64,000 nt of DNA from contig CACYYG010000023.1 of the NCBI GenBank assembly GCA_902778535.1, positions 1-64,000 of the forward strand. The letters are read 5' to 3'. Under the pieces are notes generated by a model. The model did no database searches and was not told the origin of the DNA. It saw only the letters and a program-made list of their open reading frames with translations. How positions within the stretch are numbered: position 1 is the stretch's first letter; each line of letters begins with the position of its first letter. The translations under genes and the position numbers were made by a program. The DNA is from an uncultured Prevotellaceae bacterium. GTDB lineage: Bacteria; Bacteroidota; Bacteroidia; Bacteroidales; Bacteroidaceae. Positions 1 to 8,866 of the stretch are shown one piece after another.

Positions 1-1
1 C

Positions 2-544
2 TTTGAGTTTGCCATGTGGATAAGCCCAGAGTTCAAGGTATATCTGATACGTGAGTTCCAAAGGCTGAAAGACGAGGAGCAAAAGCAACTTGGATGGACG
101 GCGAAGCGTGAACTATCAAAAATCAACTATCGCATTCATACTGATGCTATAAAGCAAAACCTGATTCCAGAAGAAGTGACGGCAGCACAGGCCAGCATCA
201 TCTACGCAGAAGAGGCAGACGTGCTCAATGTGGCCATGTTTGGACAGACGGCCAAGCAATGGCGTGAAGCCCATCCTGAACTGAAAGGGAATATCCGTGA
301 CTATGCTTCCATCAACGAACTTATTTGTCTGGCAAATATGGAGAACGTTTTCGGTAAGCGAGTGCAGAGCCAAGCTCGTTTGAGCTATGCCGAGCGAAGA
401 AAAGGTCGAACGAAGTTCAACATCAATGCCGTTCTCATTGATGAGGGCGTACCGCAGGGCGACCGCCTTGTGCGCCTCAATCAGATCGCCATCAATCAGA
501 TGCGTGTGCTGGAGAACGATGATAATAGAAACCTCTTAAAATGA
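2..544 (+). CDS. KilA-N domain protein, C-terminal part (5' truncated by window edge)
   Basis: The frame is open from the window edge (FEFAMWISPEF...), so the true start lies outside; the ATG at 14 is internal. The opening residues, ending in YLIREFQRLKDEE, match the end of a KilA-N DNA-binding domain, a fold found in phage, transposon and chromosomal proteins of Bacteroidota. The rest is a helical C-terminal region rich in charged residues, as in chromosomal KilA-N proteins that carry a second domain. KilA-N proteins bind DNA, but the role of this one cannot be told from sequence. Downstream lies decayed DNA rather than an operon partner, which fits an accessory-gene boundary. Family call is fairly sure; function unknown. 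Confidence 0.75.
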   Translation, partial: FEFAMWISPEFKVYLIREFQRLKDEEQKQLGWTAKRELSKINYRIHTDAIKQNLIPEEVTAAQASIIYAEEADVLNVAMFGQTAKQWREAHPELKGNIRDYASINELICLANMENVFGKRVQSQARLSYAERRKGRTKFNINAVLIDEGVPQGDRLVRLNQIAINQMRVLENDDNRNLLK

Positions 545-773
545 CATGAGTGGATAGAACGTAACATAGAACGACATAAGGAAGCGTTGACTTTTTGATT
601 CTTGGTTTCTGTAATTCGCCAAATAAGGAACGCCCAAGGATGATAGAAGTTGATGCTCACGCAAGATGGCGTGAGCTGATACTTGTATCTGGGCGTAAGG
701 CGTTTGGCGATGCCTCAGAAACCGATGCGGAATCAGTTTCACGCCATTTCTTTGTCCGATTAGGAAAGTTTAA
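545..773. other. Gene-free decayed spacer with a perfect hairpin
   Basis: No convincing gene is seen between the KilA-N stop and the TlpA remnant. The stretch holds a perfect 8-bp stem with a 6-base loop at 655-676 (GCTCACGC / GCGTGAGC). A short open frame exists here but has no recognisable domain and runs straight into the broken TlpA frame, so it is treated as debris. Confidence 0.5.
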
Positions 774-1091
774 CGCCCTCGGAGGCCATATCTGCATCAA
801 GCCCTCAGCGACCTGCCTGTCACTTACCTTTATCTGTGTAATGGCAGTAAAACGGAGGCTTGGCGTAGCACGATTGCAGAGTATAATCTCACAGGTGAGC
901 ACCTCGTTCATTACAACCTCCCTGCCGTTCAGCAAAGTGCCGTCGAGAAATATCTGCACGTAAGCCACTTCCCAACCTACATTATCTTTGACCAAGAGGG
1001 GCGGCGAGTTACAACAGAAGATAGCGAGCCAAAGCCATATAACCCAGAGGCTGTTCGTAGAATGATGCAAGAAACGATGAATAGAAAATGA
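774..1091 (+). pseudogene. Thioredoxin-like (TlpA family) C-terminal remnant
   Basis: The frame is open from a stop at 771-773 to the stop at 1089-1091, but there is no start codon or signal peptide. The translation contains VTYLYLCNG, then HFPTYIIFDQEGRRV, then a helical end (EAVRRMMQETMNRK). That is the second half of a TlpA/AhpC-type thioredoxin fold, where the cis-proline appears as FPTYIIFD. The N-terminal half with the CxxC active site is missing. Such proteins are normally exported disulfide reductases in Bacteroidota. I infer that a deletion or recombination removed the 5' part. The remnant overlaps the start of the next fragment by ATGA. Confidence 0.6.
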
Positions 1092-1153
1092 ACAAGAAGA
1101 CCATTATCATCATTCTGCTCGTTCTCGTTGCAAGGTCGGTGGGATGGTTGTAA
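1088..1153 (+). pseudogene. Signal-peptide fragment of a second exported gene
   Basis: An ATG overlaps the stop of the TlpA remnant (ATGA). It opens MNKKTIIIILLVLVA, a typical Bacteroidota signal peptide, and stops after 21 codons at TAA 1151-1153. The coupling suggests that two exported genes once formed an operon and that the second has been cut off just after its signal sequence. It is too short to be a functional protein. Confidence 0.5.
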
Positions 1154-1204
1154 CGCCTACCTATCTTGACAACCCCTGCTAGCTGTAGCAGTGTAACAAA
1201 TTAC

Positions 1205-1696
1205 CTACAGTATTTCTCTTGCAATCCAGGCACAGGCCTCAGCATCGGCAAGGGCATGATGGTGGTTTTTCAGTTGATAGCCACAGGCAGCAGCAACGGT
1301 GTGCAGCTGGTGATTGGGCAAATAAGGGAGTTTTCGGCGAGAAACACACAGTGTGTCGTAGAACTCATAGTCAGGATAGTCCATCTGATAGACACGAAAA
1401 ACGGCTTTCAGACAGCCTTCGTCAAAGGGCTTGTTGTGGGCCACGAGGGGCAGGCCTGCGATGAGAGGCTCAATCTGTGCCCACACCTTGGGAAAGACTG
1501 GGGCTTCTTCAGTGTCTTCACGGCAAAGGCCGTGTACTTGTGAGCACCAGTAATTATAATAGTTAGGCTCGGGCTGAATAAGCGAATAGAACGAATCCAC
1601 TATCTCACCGTCGCGCACTATGACAATGCCTACGGAGCAAACCGAAGAACGCTCGTTGTTGGCCGTCTCAAAATCTATTGCTGCAAAATCTCTCAT
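1205..1696 (-). CDS. 3'-5' exonuclease, DnaQ/DEDDh family
   Basis: A 163-residue stand-alone exonuclease domain. Motif I is near the N-terminus (AAIDFETAN, supplying Asp and Glu), motif II is around VAHNKPFDEGCL, and motif III is HHALADAEACAWIA, with the His and Asp of the DEDDh class. These acidic residues bind two metal ions and remove nucleotides from a 3' end, as in the epsilon proofreading subunit of DNA polymerase III. There is no polymerase, UvrC-like or BRCT extension, so it is a free-standing repair or maturation nuclease and its substrate is unknown. It is transcribed divergently from the Sel1 lipoprotein, with a TAATTTTG -7 element at 1704-1711 just upstream. Confidence 0.85.
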   Translation of the reverse strand: MRDFAAIDFETANNERSSVCSVGIVIVRDGEIVDSFYSLIQPEPNYYNYWCSQVHGLCREDTEEAPVFPKVWAQIEPLIAGLPLVAHNKPFDEGCLKAVFRVYQMDYPDYEFYDTLCVSRRKLPYLPNHQLHTVAAACGYQLKNHHHALADAEACAWIAREIL

Positions 1697-1703
1697 AGAG
1701 TTG

Positions 1704-1764
1704 CAAAATTACAAAAAGATTTTTATATTCTGTACGTGTAATTCAAGATTATTCAGTAATTTTG
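1704..1764. promoter_or_regulatory. Divergent promoters for exonuclease and Sel1 lipoprotein
   Basis: Two Bacteroidota -7 elements (TAnnTTTG) face outward: TAATTTTG on the minus strand at 1704-1711, reading into the exonuclease, and TAATTTTG on the plus strand at 1757-1764, reading into the lipoprotein. Matching -33 TTTG elements are not clear for either. Confidence 0.5.
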
Positions 1765-1795
1765 CTGCGGACTTGCAAAAATCGGGCAAACTGCC

Positions 1796-2407
1796 ATGCA
1801 CAAAATGACGGTAATACACTTGGCCCTGCTTTTACCCACAGCACTCCTGCTCCTGTGGGGCTGCACGTCGATGTCTGAGAAAAAGGAGAACGTCGTGCTC
1901 TCGGCAGAGCAAACGGGCAATGCCGAGGCACAGCTGAAAATGGCGTTGGAGTACGACAACAAGGGACTGTTTGAAGAGGCTGTCGTTTGCTACAGGAAAG
2001 CAGCCGAGCAGGGACTTTCCATAGCCCAGAACAACCTCGGCGTGATGTACAAGGACGGGCAGGGCGTCAGGAAAGACTATCAGGAGGCGGTACACTGGTT
2101 TCGGCTTGCCGCCTGTCAGGGCAATGTGCTGGCACAGTCAAACCTGGGCTGGATGTATCAGCGGGGTAGGGGAGTGGCGCAGAATTACGACTCTGCCCGC
2201 TACTGGTACACACAGGCTGCTCTGCAAGACCATGCTGCTGCCCAGAACAACCTCGGCACGATGTACCGCGACGGCTTGGGCCTGAAGGCCGATACCGACT
2301 CTGCCCGCTATTGGTTTGAAAAAGCCGCCCTCCACAACCTGCCGCAGGCACAACACAACCTCCAGCAACTGAAGTCAGAAAGCAACACAAATATTTCAGG
2401 AGAATGA
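1796..2407 (+). CDS. Sel1/TPR-repeat lipoprotein
   Basis: The N-terminus is a lipoprotein signal peptide ending LLLLWGCTS, with the Cys at residue 23; an alternative start is the Met three codons in. The mature part is a run of Sel1-like repeats of about 36 residues, each showing the AQNNLGxMYxxGxGVxxDxxxAxxWFxxAA pattern; four are visible between residues 40 and 195. Sel1 repeats form a helical superhelix that scaffolds protein contacts. The stop overlaps the start of the downstream phospholipase (ATGA), so the two are translationally coupled and may act together at the outer membrane. Fold call is firm; the partner role is inferred. Confidence 0.85.
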   Translation: MHKMTVIHLALLLPTALLLLWGCTSMSEKKENVVLSAEQTGNAEAQLKMALEYDNKGLFEEAVVCYRKAAEQGLSIAQNNLGVMYKDGQGVRKDYQEAVHWFRLAACQGNVLAQSNLGWMYQRGRGVAQNYDSARYWYTQAALQDHAAAQNNLGTMYRDGLGLKADTDSARYWFEKAALHNLPQAQHNLQQLKSESNTNISGE

Positions 2408-4629
2408 AAAAAATAATCATGCTACTCGCTGCGATGCTGCTGAGTACGCTATACACCTACCCCCTGTCTCTCTCGGTTGAGGAAGGGGCTCGAAAGAAAG
2501 TGGCTGTCGTACTCAGCGGCGGCGGTGCCAAGGGCATGGCCCACATCGGTGTGCTGAAGGTGCTGGAAAAAGCCGGCATCCCCATCGACATCATCACCGG
2601 CACATCAATGGGCAGCATCATCGGCGGCCTCTATTCCATCGGCTACAATGCAAATGCGCTCGACTCGATGGTGCGCGTGCAGGACTGGGCCTACGTCATC
2701 AGCGACCGCGAAGACTTGCGAAGCCAAAGCCTCGACGACCGTAAGAAACAGTACACCTACGCCTACTCCACGGGACTCACCATCGGCCAGCACGACAAGA
2801 ATGCCGGCGGATTCATCAAGGGCAAGAACCTGGCAGAGCTGTTCCAGCAGCTCTGCACGGGCTACAACGACTCACTCGACTTCACTACCGGCCTGCGCAT
2901 CCCCTTTGCCTGCGTGGCCACCAATATCGTCGACAACAGCGAAGTGGATTTCTACAGCGGACGACTGCCACAGGCCATGCGTGCCTCGATGGCCATCCCC
3001 GTTGCCTTCTCACCCGTCAGGATTGGCGACATGGTGCTCGTCGATGGCGGTCTGAAAAACAACTACCCCGCCGACCTGGCCCGCCAGTTGGGAGCCGACA
3101 TCATCATCGGCGTCACCGTGCAGGGCGCACCGAAAGTGGCAGAGGACATAGGCGGCACGATGAGCATCCTCAGCCAGATCATCGACGTGAACTGTAAGAA
3201 CAAGCTCGACGAGAATTTGCGGCTCACCGACCTGCATCTGCAAGTGGACACGAAAGGCTACGGCTCGGCCAGCTTCTCACAAGCAGCCATCGATACGCTC
3301 ATCCGACGCGGCGAAGAACTGGCCATGAGCCACTGGGACGACATTCTTGCCCTGAAGCAGCGCATCGGCGTCGGCAAGGACTTCAAGCCCGAAACGCCCT
3401 ATCCAATACGCCCGCAGGTGATGACCGAGAAACAGCGCGTCACCGCCTTCACCTTCGAGAACATGACGCCTCAGGCTGAGCGCTTCCTGAAACAGAAATT
3501 CAACCTAAGCAAGACCGACAGCATCGATGCCAAACTGGCTCAGCAACTCACCACCTGCATGCGCGTCGACTTGTTCTATCAGACTGCCGAGTGCCATCTG
3601 GTGCCCGACGGCGACGGCGTGCGCGCCATCCTCTCGGCAGGCAACCGCAAGTCGGTGCAACTGCATGCCGGCGCCCGCTACGACACCGAGGAATATGCCG
3701 CCGTGCAGCTGGGCCTCGACATCCCGATGAAGACTGCCATCCCGATGAGTACCGACCTGGTGCTACGCCTGGGCAAGCGGCTGATGGCACGAGGCGAGTT
3801 CACCATCCATCCCCGCAGCATCATCCGGCCCACCATCAGCTATGCCTTCCACCGCAACGACGTAGACATCTATTTCAATGGCGACCGCGACTACAATATC
3901 CGCTACAACCAGTTTCAGGCCGAGTTAGTCCCCATCAGTCACGACCTGCGCCACTTCAACATTCAGTATGGGCTGCGCTGGGACTACATGCACTATCGCA
4001 ACAAGCTTGGCTCGGAGACATCGATACAGACTACGCTCAAGAACGAGCACTTCTACAGCTACCACGCCCGCATCAACTACAACAGCGAAGACAACTGGTA
4101 TTTCCCCACACGCGGCTCACGCTTCAAGGCCGAATATTCCTACATGACCGACGACTTTGTACAGCTCGACGACAAGCCCGGCATGAGCGAAGTCAACGCC
4201 AACTGGCGCACGTCGCTCACCTTCGGCCATCGGTTCACGCTGCAGCCCATGGTCTACGGCCGTCTGCTCTTCGGCACCGTCATTCCACCTGCTTTTGGCA
4301 ACACCATCGGCGGCGACTGGTTCGGACACTATGTCGAACAGCAAATGCCCTTCGCCGGCATCGGCAACATGGAGTATGTCGGCCACCAGTTTGTAGCCGC
4401 TCAGCTGCAGGCTCAGGAGCGCATCGGCGGCAACAGCTATGTGCTGCTACGCGTAGCCGGCGCACAACAGGCCGACCATCTGCGCAACCTCCTCGACCAC
4501 AGCACATTGATCGGCGGACAGATAGCCTACTACTACAATACCATCGTCGGACCCGTGGGTGCCAACATCGGCTACAGCAACCGCACCAAGAAACCATATT
4601 TCTATCTTAATCTCGGCTATGAATTCTAA
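2404..4629 (+). CDS. Patatin-like phospholipase with C-terminal Omp85 barrel
   Basis: After a signal peptide (residues 1-25) comes a patatin domain with the oxyanion motif GGGAKG (39-44), the nucleophile elbow GTSMG (Ser68) and the dyad Asp in DGG (Asp214). The last 400 residues or so are rich in alternating beta strands and end in a C-terminal aromatic (NLGYEF), as in BamA/Omp85 outer-membrane barrels, probably preceded by a POTRA-like segment. This is the type V patatin architecture of PlpD-like proteins and of many Bacteroidota proteins: a lipid acyl hydrolase joined to its own barrel. It is likely an outer-membrane phospholipase A. Coupled to the upstream Sel1 lipoprotein; a strong terminator follows. 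Confidence 0.9.
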   Translation: MKKIIMLLAAMLLSTLYTYPLSLSVEEGARKKVAVVLSGGGAKGMAHIGVLKVLEKAGIPIDIITGTSMGSIIGGLYSIGYNANALDSMVRVQDWAYVISDREDLRSQSLDDRKKQYTYAYSTGLTIGQHDKNAGGFIKGKNLAELFQQLCTGYNDSLDFTTGLRIPFACVATNIVDNSEVDFYSGRLPQAMRASMAIPVAFSPVRIGDMVLVDGGLKNNYPADLARQLGADIIIGVTVQGAPKVAEDIGGTMSILSQIIDVNCKNKLDENLRLTDLHLQVDTKGYGSASFSQAAIDTLIRRGEELAMSHWDDILALKQRIGVGKDFKPETPYPIRPQVMTEKQRVTAFTFENMTPQAERFLKQKFNLSKTDSIDAKLAQQLTTCMRVDLFYQTAECHLVPDGDGVRAILSAGNRKSVQLHAGARYDTEEYAAVQLGLDIPMKTAIPMSTDLVLRLGKRLMARGEFTIHPRSIIRPTISYAFHRNDVDIYFNGDRDYNIRYNQFQAELVPISHDLRHFNIQYGLRWDYMHYRNKLGSETSIQTTLKNEHFYSYHARINYNSEDNWYFPTRGSRFKAEYSYMTDDFVQLDDKPGMSEVNANWRTSLTFGHRFTLQPMVYGRLLFGTVIPPAFGNTIGGDWFGHYVEQQMPFAGIGNMEYVGHQFVAAQLQAQERIGGNSYVLLRVAGAQQADHLRNLLDHSTLIGGQIAYYYNTIVGPVGANIGYSNRTKKPYFYLNLGYEF

Positions 4630-4670
4630 TCCAAATACTTAAACAATGAACAAGACAAAAACTAAACTAT

Positions 4671-4696
4671 TGAGCCCACTTCAAAAAGTGGGCTCA
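4671..4696 (+). terminator. Rho-independent terminator after the patatin gene
   Basis: TGAGCCCACTT pairs perfectly with AAGTGGGCTCA around a short A-rich loop, followed by a T-rich tract. It lies 42 bases after the patatin stop. Confidence 0.85.
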
Positions 4697-4699
4697 GTT

Positions 4700-5211
4700 A
4701 TTATTTAACGGTTACTAAGTTGTCATTTTTCTTTACAAAATAGGTGCAAAAACTGGTCTCAACTAGGCTGAGAATGGCTCAGAATTCACGACAAGACAAT
4801 TTGCTGAAAAAAACGCGAAAATGAGAGGGGTTGGCTATCTCGTTGATTGATAGTTGCTTAGCTCAATTTTTTGTTTTTCGGGAGCATCCTCGTTTTCAAA
4901 AAGGTATATCCCCATGAAAAAAAGTCAATGCCTTTTTTTCACGCGGACCATCTTTTTGGGCAAAAACATGCCGTTCTGGAGCAAAAATTGACCCTTTCAG
5001 AGCACGAAAAGCTGCACAAAACCCATACAGATGTGCAGTTTTTGAACCTTGCTCATGCTCGTCCGATGACCGACAGACGGCAAAACACTGCCTTTCCGCT
5101 TCTATTTCACGAATTTCATTTGTAAAGAAATCGGAATAAAATTTCTTTACATTTTTGAAAGTGATATGCATTTTTTTCAGATGTTTGGTGGCTGTTATTC
5201 GGAAAATTTTC
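4700..5211. other. Long intergenic leader upstream of pfkA
   Basis: About 500 bases without a convincing gene; short open frames on both strands lack a recognisable domain. It holds a perfect inverted repeat at 5121-5151 (TGTAAAGAAAT / ATTTCTTTACA, 9-base loop) about 60 bases before the pfkA -7 element, which may be an operator or a hairpin, and a smaller CTGCACA / TGTGCAG pair around 5012-5040. Confidence 0.4.
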
Positions 5212-5219
5212 TAACTTTG
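5212..5219 (+). promoter_or_regulatory. pfkA promoter, -7 element
   Basis: TAACTTTG matches the Bacteroidota -7 consensus TAnnTTTG. The best upstream TTTG (5184-5187) is spaced 24 bases away, longer than ideal. The leader to the ATG at 5280 is about 55 bases. Confidence 0.5.
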
Positions 5220-5279
5220 CAGCCCATAATCAATCAACGATGCAGCGCATTACATTTAACCTAAAAATAACTACAAGCT

Positions 5280-6257
5280 ATGAGCAAGATTAAGACCATC
5301 GGTATTCTGACATCGGGCGGCGATGCCCCCGGCATGAACGCAGCCATCCGTGCCGTGACACGCGCCGGCATCTACAACGGTTTCAACATCAAGGGCATCT
5401 ACCGCGGCTACGACGGCCTGATCAAGGGCGAGGTGGAGCAGTTCACCACTGAGAACGTGAGCGGCATCATTACCCGTGGCGGCACCATTCTGAAAACAGC
5501 CCGCTCGAAGGAGTTTATGACGCTTGAGGGCATGCAGAAGGCCTACGAGACATGCCAGAAGGAGGAGATTGACGCCTTGGTGGTCATCGGCGGCAACGGC
5601 TCGCTGACGGGTGCACGCAACTTCGGCATGGAGTTCGACTTCCCCTGCATCGGCCTGCCCGGCACCATCGACAACGACCTCTATGGCACCGACTCCACCA
5701 TTGGCTACGACACCACGATGAACACCATCATGGAGTGTGTAGACCGCATACGCGACACGGCCAACTCGCACGAGCGCATCTTCTTCGTCGAGGTGATGGG
5801 CCGCGACGCCGGTTTCCTGGCACAGAACTCGGCCATTGCCTGCGGAGCCGAGGCCGCTATCATTCCTGAGGACATGACCGACGTTGACCAGCTGGCACAG
5901 TTCATGGGCAGGGGCATCCGCAAGTCGAAGAAGTCGTGCATCGTCATCGTCTCGGAAAGTCCTAAGTGCGGTGCACTCTTCTATGCCGACCGTGTGAAGA
6001 AGGAATTCCCCGAGTTCGACGTGCGCGTCTCCATCCTTGGCCACCTGCAGCGCGGCGGCTCGCCCTCGGCCCACGACCGCATCCTGGCCAGCCGCACCGG
6101 CGTAGGCGCCATTGAAGCCATCAAGCAGGGTCAGCGCAATATCATGGTGGGCGTCAGAAACAACGAGGTGGTCTATGTGCCGTTCAGCGAGTGCATCCGC
6201 ACCGACAAGCCTTTCGACAAAAAGCTCATCAAGGTGCTCGACGAACTGAGCATCTAA
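5280..6257 (+). CDS. pfkA: ATP-dependent 6-phosphofructokinase
   Basis: Phosphorylates fructose 6-phosphate to fructose 1,6-bisphosphate, the committed step of glycolysis, in the cytoplasm. The 325 residues match the usual PfkA length of about 320. The N-terminal [13 protein letters not shown] loop (9-20), GGNGS (104-108) and the catalytic TIDND (129-133) are all present. The Gly after Asn in GGNGS is typical of ATP-using enzymes; PPi-dependent relatives carry Asp there. MGRDAGF and the HLQRGGSPS substrate-binding segment follow. The gene stands alone with its own promoter and a long leader containing an 11-bp inverted repeat that could be regulatory. Confidence 0.95.
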   Translation: MSKIKTIGILTSGGDAPGMNAAIRAVTRAGIYNGFNIKGIYRGYDGLIKGEVEQFTTENVSGIITRGGTILKTARSKEFMTLEGMQKAYETCQKEEIDALVVIGGNGSLTGARNFGMEFDFPCIGLPGTIDNDLYGTDSTIGYDTTMNTIMECVDRIRDTANSHERIFFVEVMGRDAGFLAQNSAIACGAEAAIIPEDMTDVDQLAQFMGRGIRKSKKSCIVIVSESPKCGALFYADRVKKEFPEFDVRVSILGHLQRGGSPSAHDRILASRTGVGAIEAIKQGQRNIMVGVRNNEVVYVPFSECIRTDKPFDKKLIKVLDELSI

Positions 6258-6355
6258 TTGCCTGCTGAACCCGCATCGGCTTAAAGATTAACACAAATTT
6301 ACTTAAATCCGTTATATATTTTAACGGAAAAGCTTCGTATTCCAGTTTTTTGTTG

Positions 6356-6363
6356 TACTTTTG
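6356..6363 (+). promoter_or_regulatory. Promoter of inositol-phosphate synthase gene
   Basis: TACTTTTG fits the TAnnTTTG -7 consensus, 43 bases before the ATG at 6407. The -33 element is weak. Confidence 0.5.
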
Positions 6364-6406
6364 CGGCCACATTGGGAAACCTGAGTTTTTTTAATATTAA
6401 ACAAAA

Positions 6407-7768
6407 ATGGAACAGAAAGAGAACAGTGTGAAGCCCGCTGAGGGCAGGCTGGGAATCCTCGTCGTCGGCAACGGCGCAGTGGCAACCACGTTTATGACTG
6501 GCGTGCTGATGACCCGCAAGGGCCTTGCAAAGCCCATCGGTTCAATGACACAGTACGACAAGATACGCATTGGTCGCGGCGACGACAGGCAGTATCTCCA
6601 CTATAAGGACATCGTGCCTATTGCCAGCCTCAACGACATTGTCTTCGGCTGCTGGGACGTCTATCCGCAGAACGCCTATCAGGCAGCAATGTATGCCGAA
6701 GTGCTGAAGGAGAAGGACATCGAGCCCGTGCGCGACGAGCTGGAGAAGATTGTGCCCATGAAGGCGGCCTTCGACAAGAACTTCGCCAAGCGCCTCGACG
6801 GCGACAATGTGAAAGCACTGAAGGCTGACGGTGGAGCATTGAAGATGCCCACTCGCTGGGAGATGGTGGAGATGCTGCGCGAGGACATCCGCCACTTCAA
6901 GCAGCAGAACGGCTGCGCCCGCATCGTCGTGCTCTGGGCCGCTTCCACCGAAATCTATGTTCCCGTTGACGAACAGGTGCACTACAGGCTCAGCGACCTC
7001 GAGGCTGCCATGAAGGCCGACGACCGCGAGCATATCGCTCCCTCGATGTGCTACGCCTATGCCGCCCTCGTCGAGGGCGCTCCCTTCATCATGGGTGCTC
7101 CCAACACCACTGTCGACATTCCCGCCATGTGGGAGCTGGCCGAGAAGACCAAGATGCCCATTGCCGGCAAGGACTTCAAGACCGGGCAGACGCTGGTGAA
7201 GAGCGGCTTTTCACCGATTATCGGCGTGCGCTGCCTCGGCCTCAGCGGCTGGTTCTCGACCAATATCCTCGGCAATCGCGACGGACTCGTGCTCGACGAG
7301 CCTGCCAACTTCCGCACCAAGGAGGTCAGCAAGCTCTCGACGCTGGAGACCATCCTCAAACCCGACTGGCAGCCCGACCTCTACGGACACGGCAACGATG
7401 AGGACACGCAGTATTACCACAAGGTGCGCATCAACTACTACCCGCCGCGCAACGACAACAAGGAGGGCTGGGACAACATCGACATCTTCGGCTGGATGGG
7501 CTATCCCATGCAGATTAAGATCAACTTCCTCTGCCGCGACTCCATCCTCGCTGCTCCGCTCTGCCTCGACCTCTGCCTGCTCAGCGACCTCGCTGCACGC
7601 GCCGGCCGCTATGGCACACAGCGCTTCCTGTCGTTCTTCTTGAAGTCGCCCATGCACGACTACACCCAGGGCGAGGAAGCCGTCAACAACCTCTACCAGC
7701 AGTACACCATGCTGAAGAATGCCATCCGTGAGATGGGCGGCTACGAGGCCGACGAGGAAATTGACTAA
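6407..7768 (+). CDS. ino1: Inositol-3-phosphate synthase (myo-inositol-1-phosphate synthase)
   Basis: Converts glucose 6-phosphate to inositol 3-phosphate using NAD internally; in Bacteroidota the product feeds inositol lipids such as phosphatidylinositol and inositol sphingolipids. The Rossmann loop is near the N-terminus (GILVVGNGAVATTF), and the family core appears as VVLWAASTEIYVP, GAPNTTVDIPAMWELA and AGKDFKTGQTLVKSG, with the Lys-rich active-site region. At 453 residues it is near the usual size for bacterial MIPS. The rest of the inositol-lipid cluster known from Bacteroides is not next to it here. It is convergent with the LytTR gene across a 17-bp inverted repeat. Confidence 0.92.
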   Translation: MEQKENSVKPAEGRLGILVVGNGAVATTFMTGVLMTRKGLAKPIGSMTQYDKIRIGRGDDRQYLHYKDIVPIASLNDIVFGCWDVYPQNAYQAAMYAEVLKEKDIEPVRDELEKIVPMKAAFDKNFAKRLDGDNVKALKADGGALKMPTRWEMVEMLREDIRHFKQQNGCARIVVLWAASTEIYVPVDEQVHYRLSDLEAAMKADDREHIAPSMCYAYAALVEGAPFIMGAPNTTVDIPAMWELAEKTKMPIAGKDFKTGQTLVKSGFSPIIGVRCLGLSGWFSTNILGNRDGLVLDEPANFRTKEVSKLSTLETILKPDWQPDLYGHGNDEDTQYYHKVRINYYPPRNDNKEGWDNIDIFGWMGYPMQIKINFLCRDSILAAPLCLDLCLLSDLAARAGRYGTQRFLSFFLKSPMHDYTQGEEAVNNLYQQYTMLKNAIREMGGYEADEEID

Positions 7769-7787
7769 AAGTTGGACAATATCATTT

Positions 7788-7904
7788 AACCCCAATCGGT
7801 CATTAGGCTGTTACGCACTAACACGCTTTCTTTTTGTCATCTGCCCAGCCGCTTCTCGATTACAATGGAACCCCATTGCGCACTCAAAATGACCGATTGG
7901 GGTT
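7788..7904. repeat. 17-bp inverted repeat between convergent genes
   Basis: AACCCCAATCGGTCATT (7788-7804) pairs perfectly with 7888-7904, enclosing about 83 bases that hold a small AATGG/CCATT hairpin. It lies between the converging ino1 and LytTR genes, so a bidirectional terminator is possible, but the long interior also fits a small inverted-repeat element. Confidence 0.6.
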
Positions 7905-7916
7905 TAACGTTGATAT

Positions 7917-8834
7917 TTATTTTGCCATCACAGCAGCCTTGATGGCGGGAACATTGCTGCGCGACACGGGGATGCTGTCGTGGCTGTGGTTGATGATGAG
8001 CTGAATGTTTCCCGACTTCGAGACGATTTGCTCCACCTGCTGAAGATTGACGAGGAAAGCGCGGTGGCAGCGTACTATCTTCGAAAAACTGCTCAGCTCT
8101 TCCTCCATCTGCTTTGAAGTGGCACGCAGCATGTCGGTGCGCACCTTTCCATCGCGTAGGTGACAGACTTTTACGTAATTGCCTATTGTCTCGACAAAAA
8201 GGAGGTCGGCTATCTGGAGCGTGATGGTATCGCTTGTCGTGCCGGTGAGGGTGGTCAATTCCTCAGCTGACTCAGTGATCGGATTCTCTTGTTCTGTCGC
8301 TTCATCACTTTGAGGATTATCGCTTTGCTCCACCACCTGCTGCGTCTGCATCTTCTTCAGCTGCTCGTTCAGCTGGCGGGTCTCTTCCAGTTCGAGTGCC
8401 AGATAACGGCTACGGAACTTGAAGCGCCAGTAGAGGCCGATGGCGAAAGAGATAAAAGCCATGATGAGGAGCGTCTCAAAGTAATTGCTCCACGAAAGCT
8501 GGTTGGCTGGATTGCGGTCGCTGAGAACAAAATGGCGGTAGAGACAGATCATGAGCGACATGAGGGGAGTGTTGATGAGCTGGAACCACAGGTTGCGGCG
8601 GATGATGTAGCTAACACCCTGTTCCAGCGACCTCGGCATCCTGACAGCATATCTTAGGATGGCCTCTGTGAGCATGCAGACACATAAGGCCAACGCAAAA
8701 ATGGTCAGCAGATGGGCATAGGCCTCCCACTGCCATGTTCCCAGTCCGAAAGGCTTGAACACAGCGAGTGCAAGCACTGCAAATCCTACGCTGATAACCC
8801 GGACACGGAGTGACTCTTTCCTAACCTGATTCAT
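7917..8834 (-). CDS. Membrane-anchored LytTR-family transcriptional regulator
   Basis: The N-terminal 150 residues contain four hydrophobic segments (about 14-30, 38-60, 85-102 and 120-140). A coiled linker (ETRQLNEQLKKMQTQQVV) and an acidic, Gln-rich hinge follow, and the last 100 residues are a LytTR DNA-binding domain with LLFVETIGNYVKV and IVRCHRAFLVNLQQVEQI. LytTR domains bind direct repeats upstream of target genes. Without a receiver domain this is a one-component sensor whose membrane part probably detects the signal. It lies 32 bases downstream of the toxin-antitoxin pair in the same direction; whether they share a transcript is unclear. Confidence 0.85.
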   Translation of the reverse strand: MNQVRKESLRVRVISVGFAVLALAVFKPFGLGTWQWEAYAHLLTIFALALCVCMLTEAILRYAVRMPRSLEQGVSYIIRRNLWFQLINTPLMSLMICLYRHFVLSDRNPANQLSWSNYFETLLIMAFISFAIGLYWRFKFRSRYLALELEETRQLNEQLKKMQTQQVVEQSDNPQSDEATEQENPITESAEELTTLTGTTSDTITLQIADLLFVETIGNYVKVCHLRDGKVRTDMLRATSKQMEEELSSFSKIVRCHRAFLVNLQQVEQIVSKSGNIQLIINHSHDSIPVSRSNVPAIKAAVMAK

Positions 8835-8866
8835 ACGGCCTGGGGCGGATGCTGATTTGCCATTGA

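Noticed and set aside
595-963. 122-residue plus-strand frame at 595-963
   Set aside because: Overlaps the TlpA remnant, which is in another frame and has recognisable family sequence; no domain seen in the 122-residue frame.
4871-5171. 84- and 91-residue frames on opposite strands before pfkA
   Set aside because: They overlap each other, have no recognisable domain and no promoter; intergenic leader is more likely.
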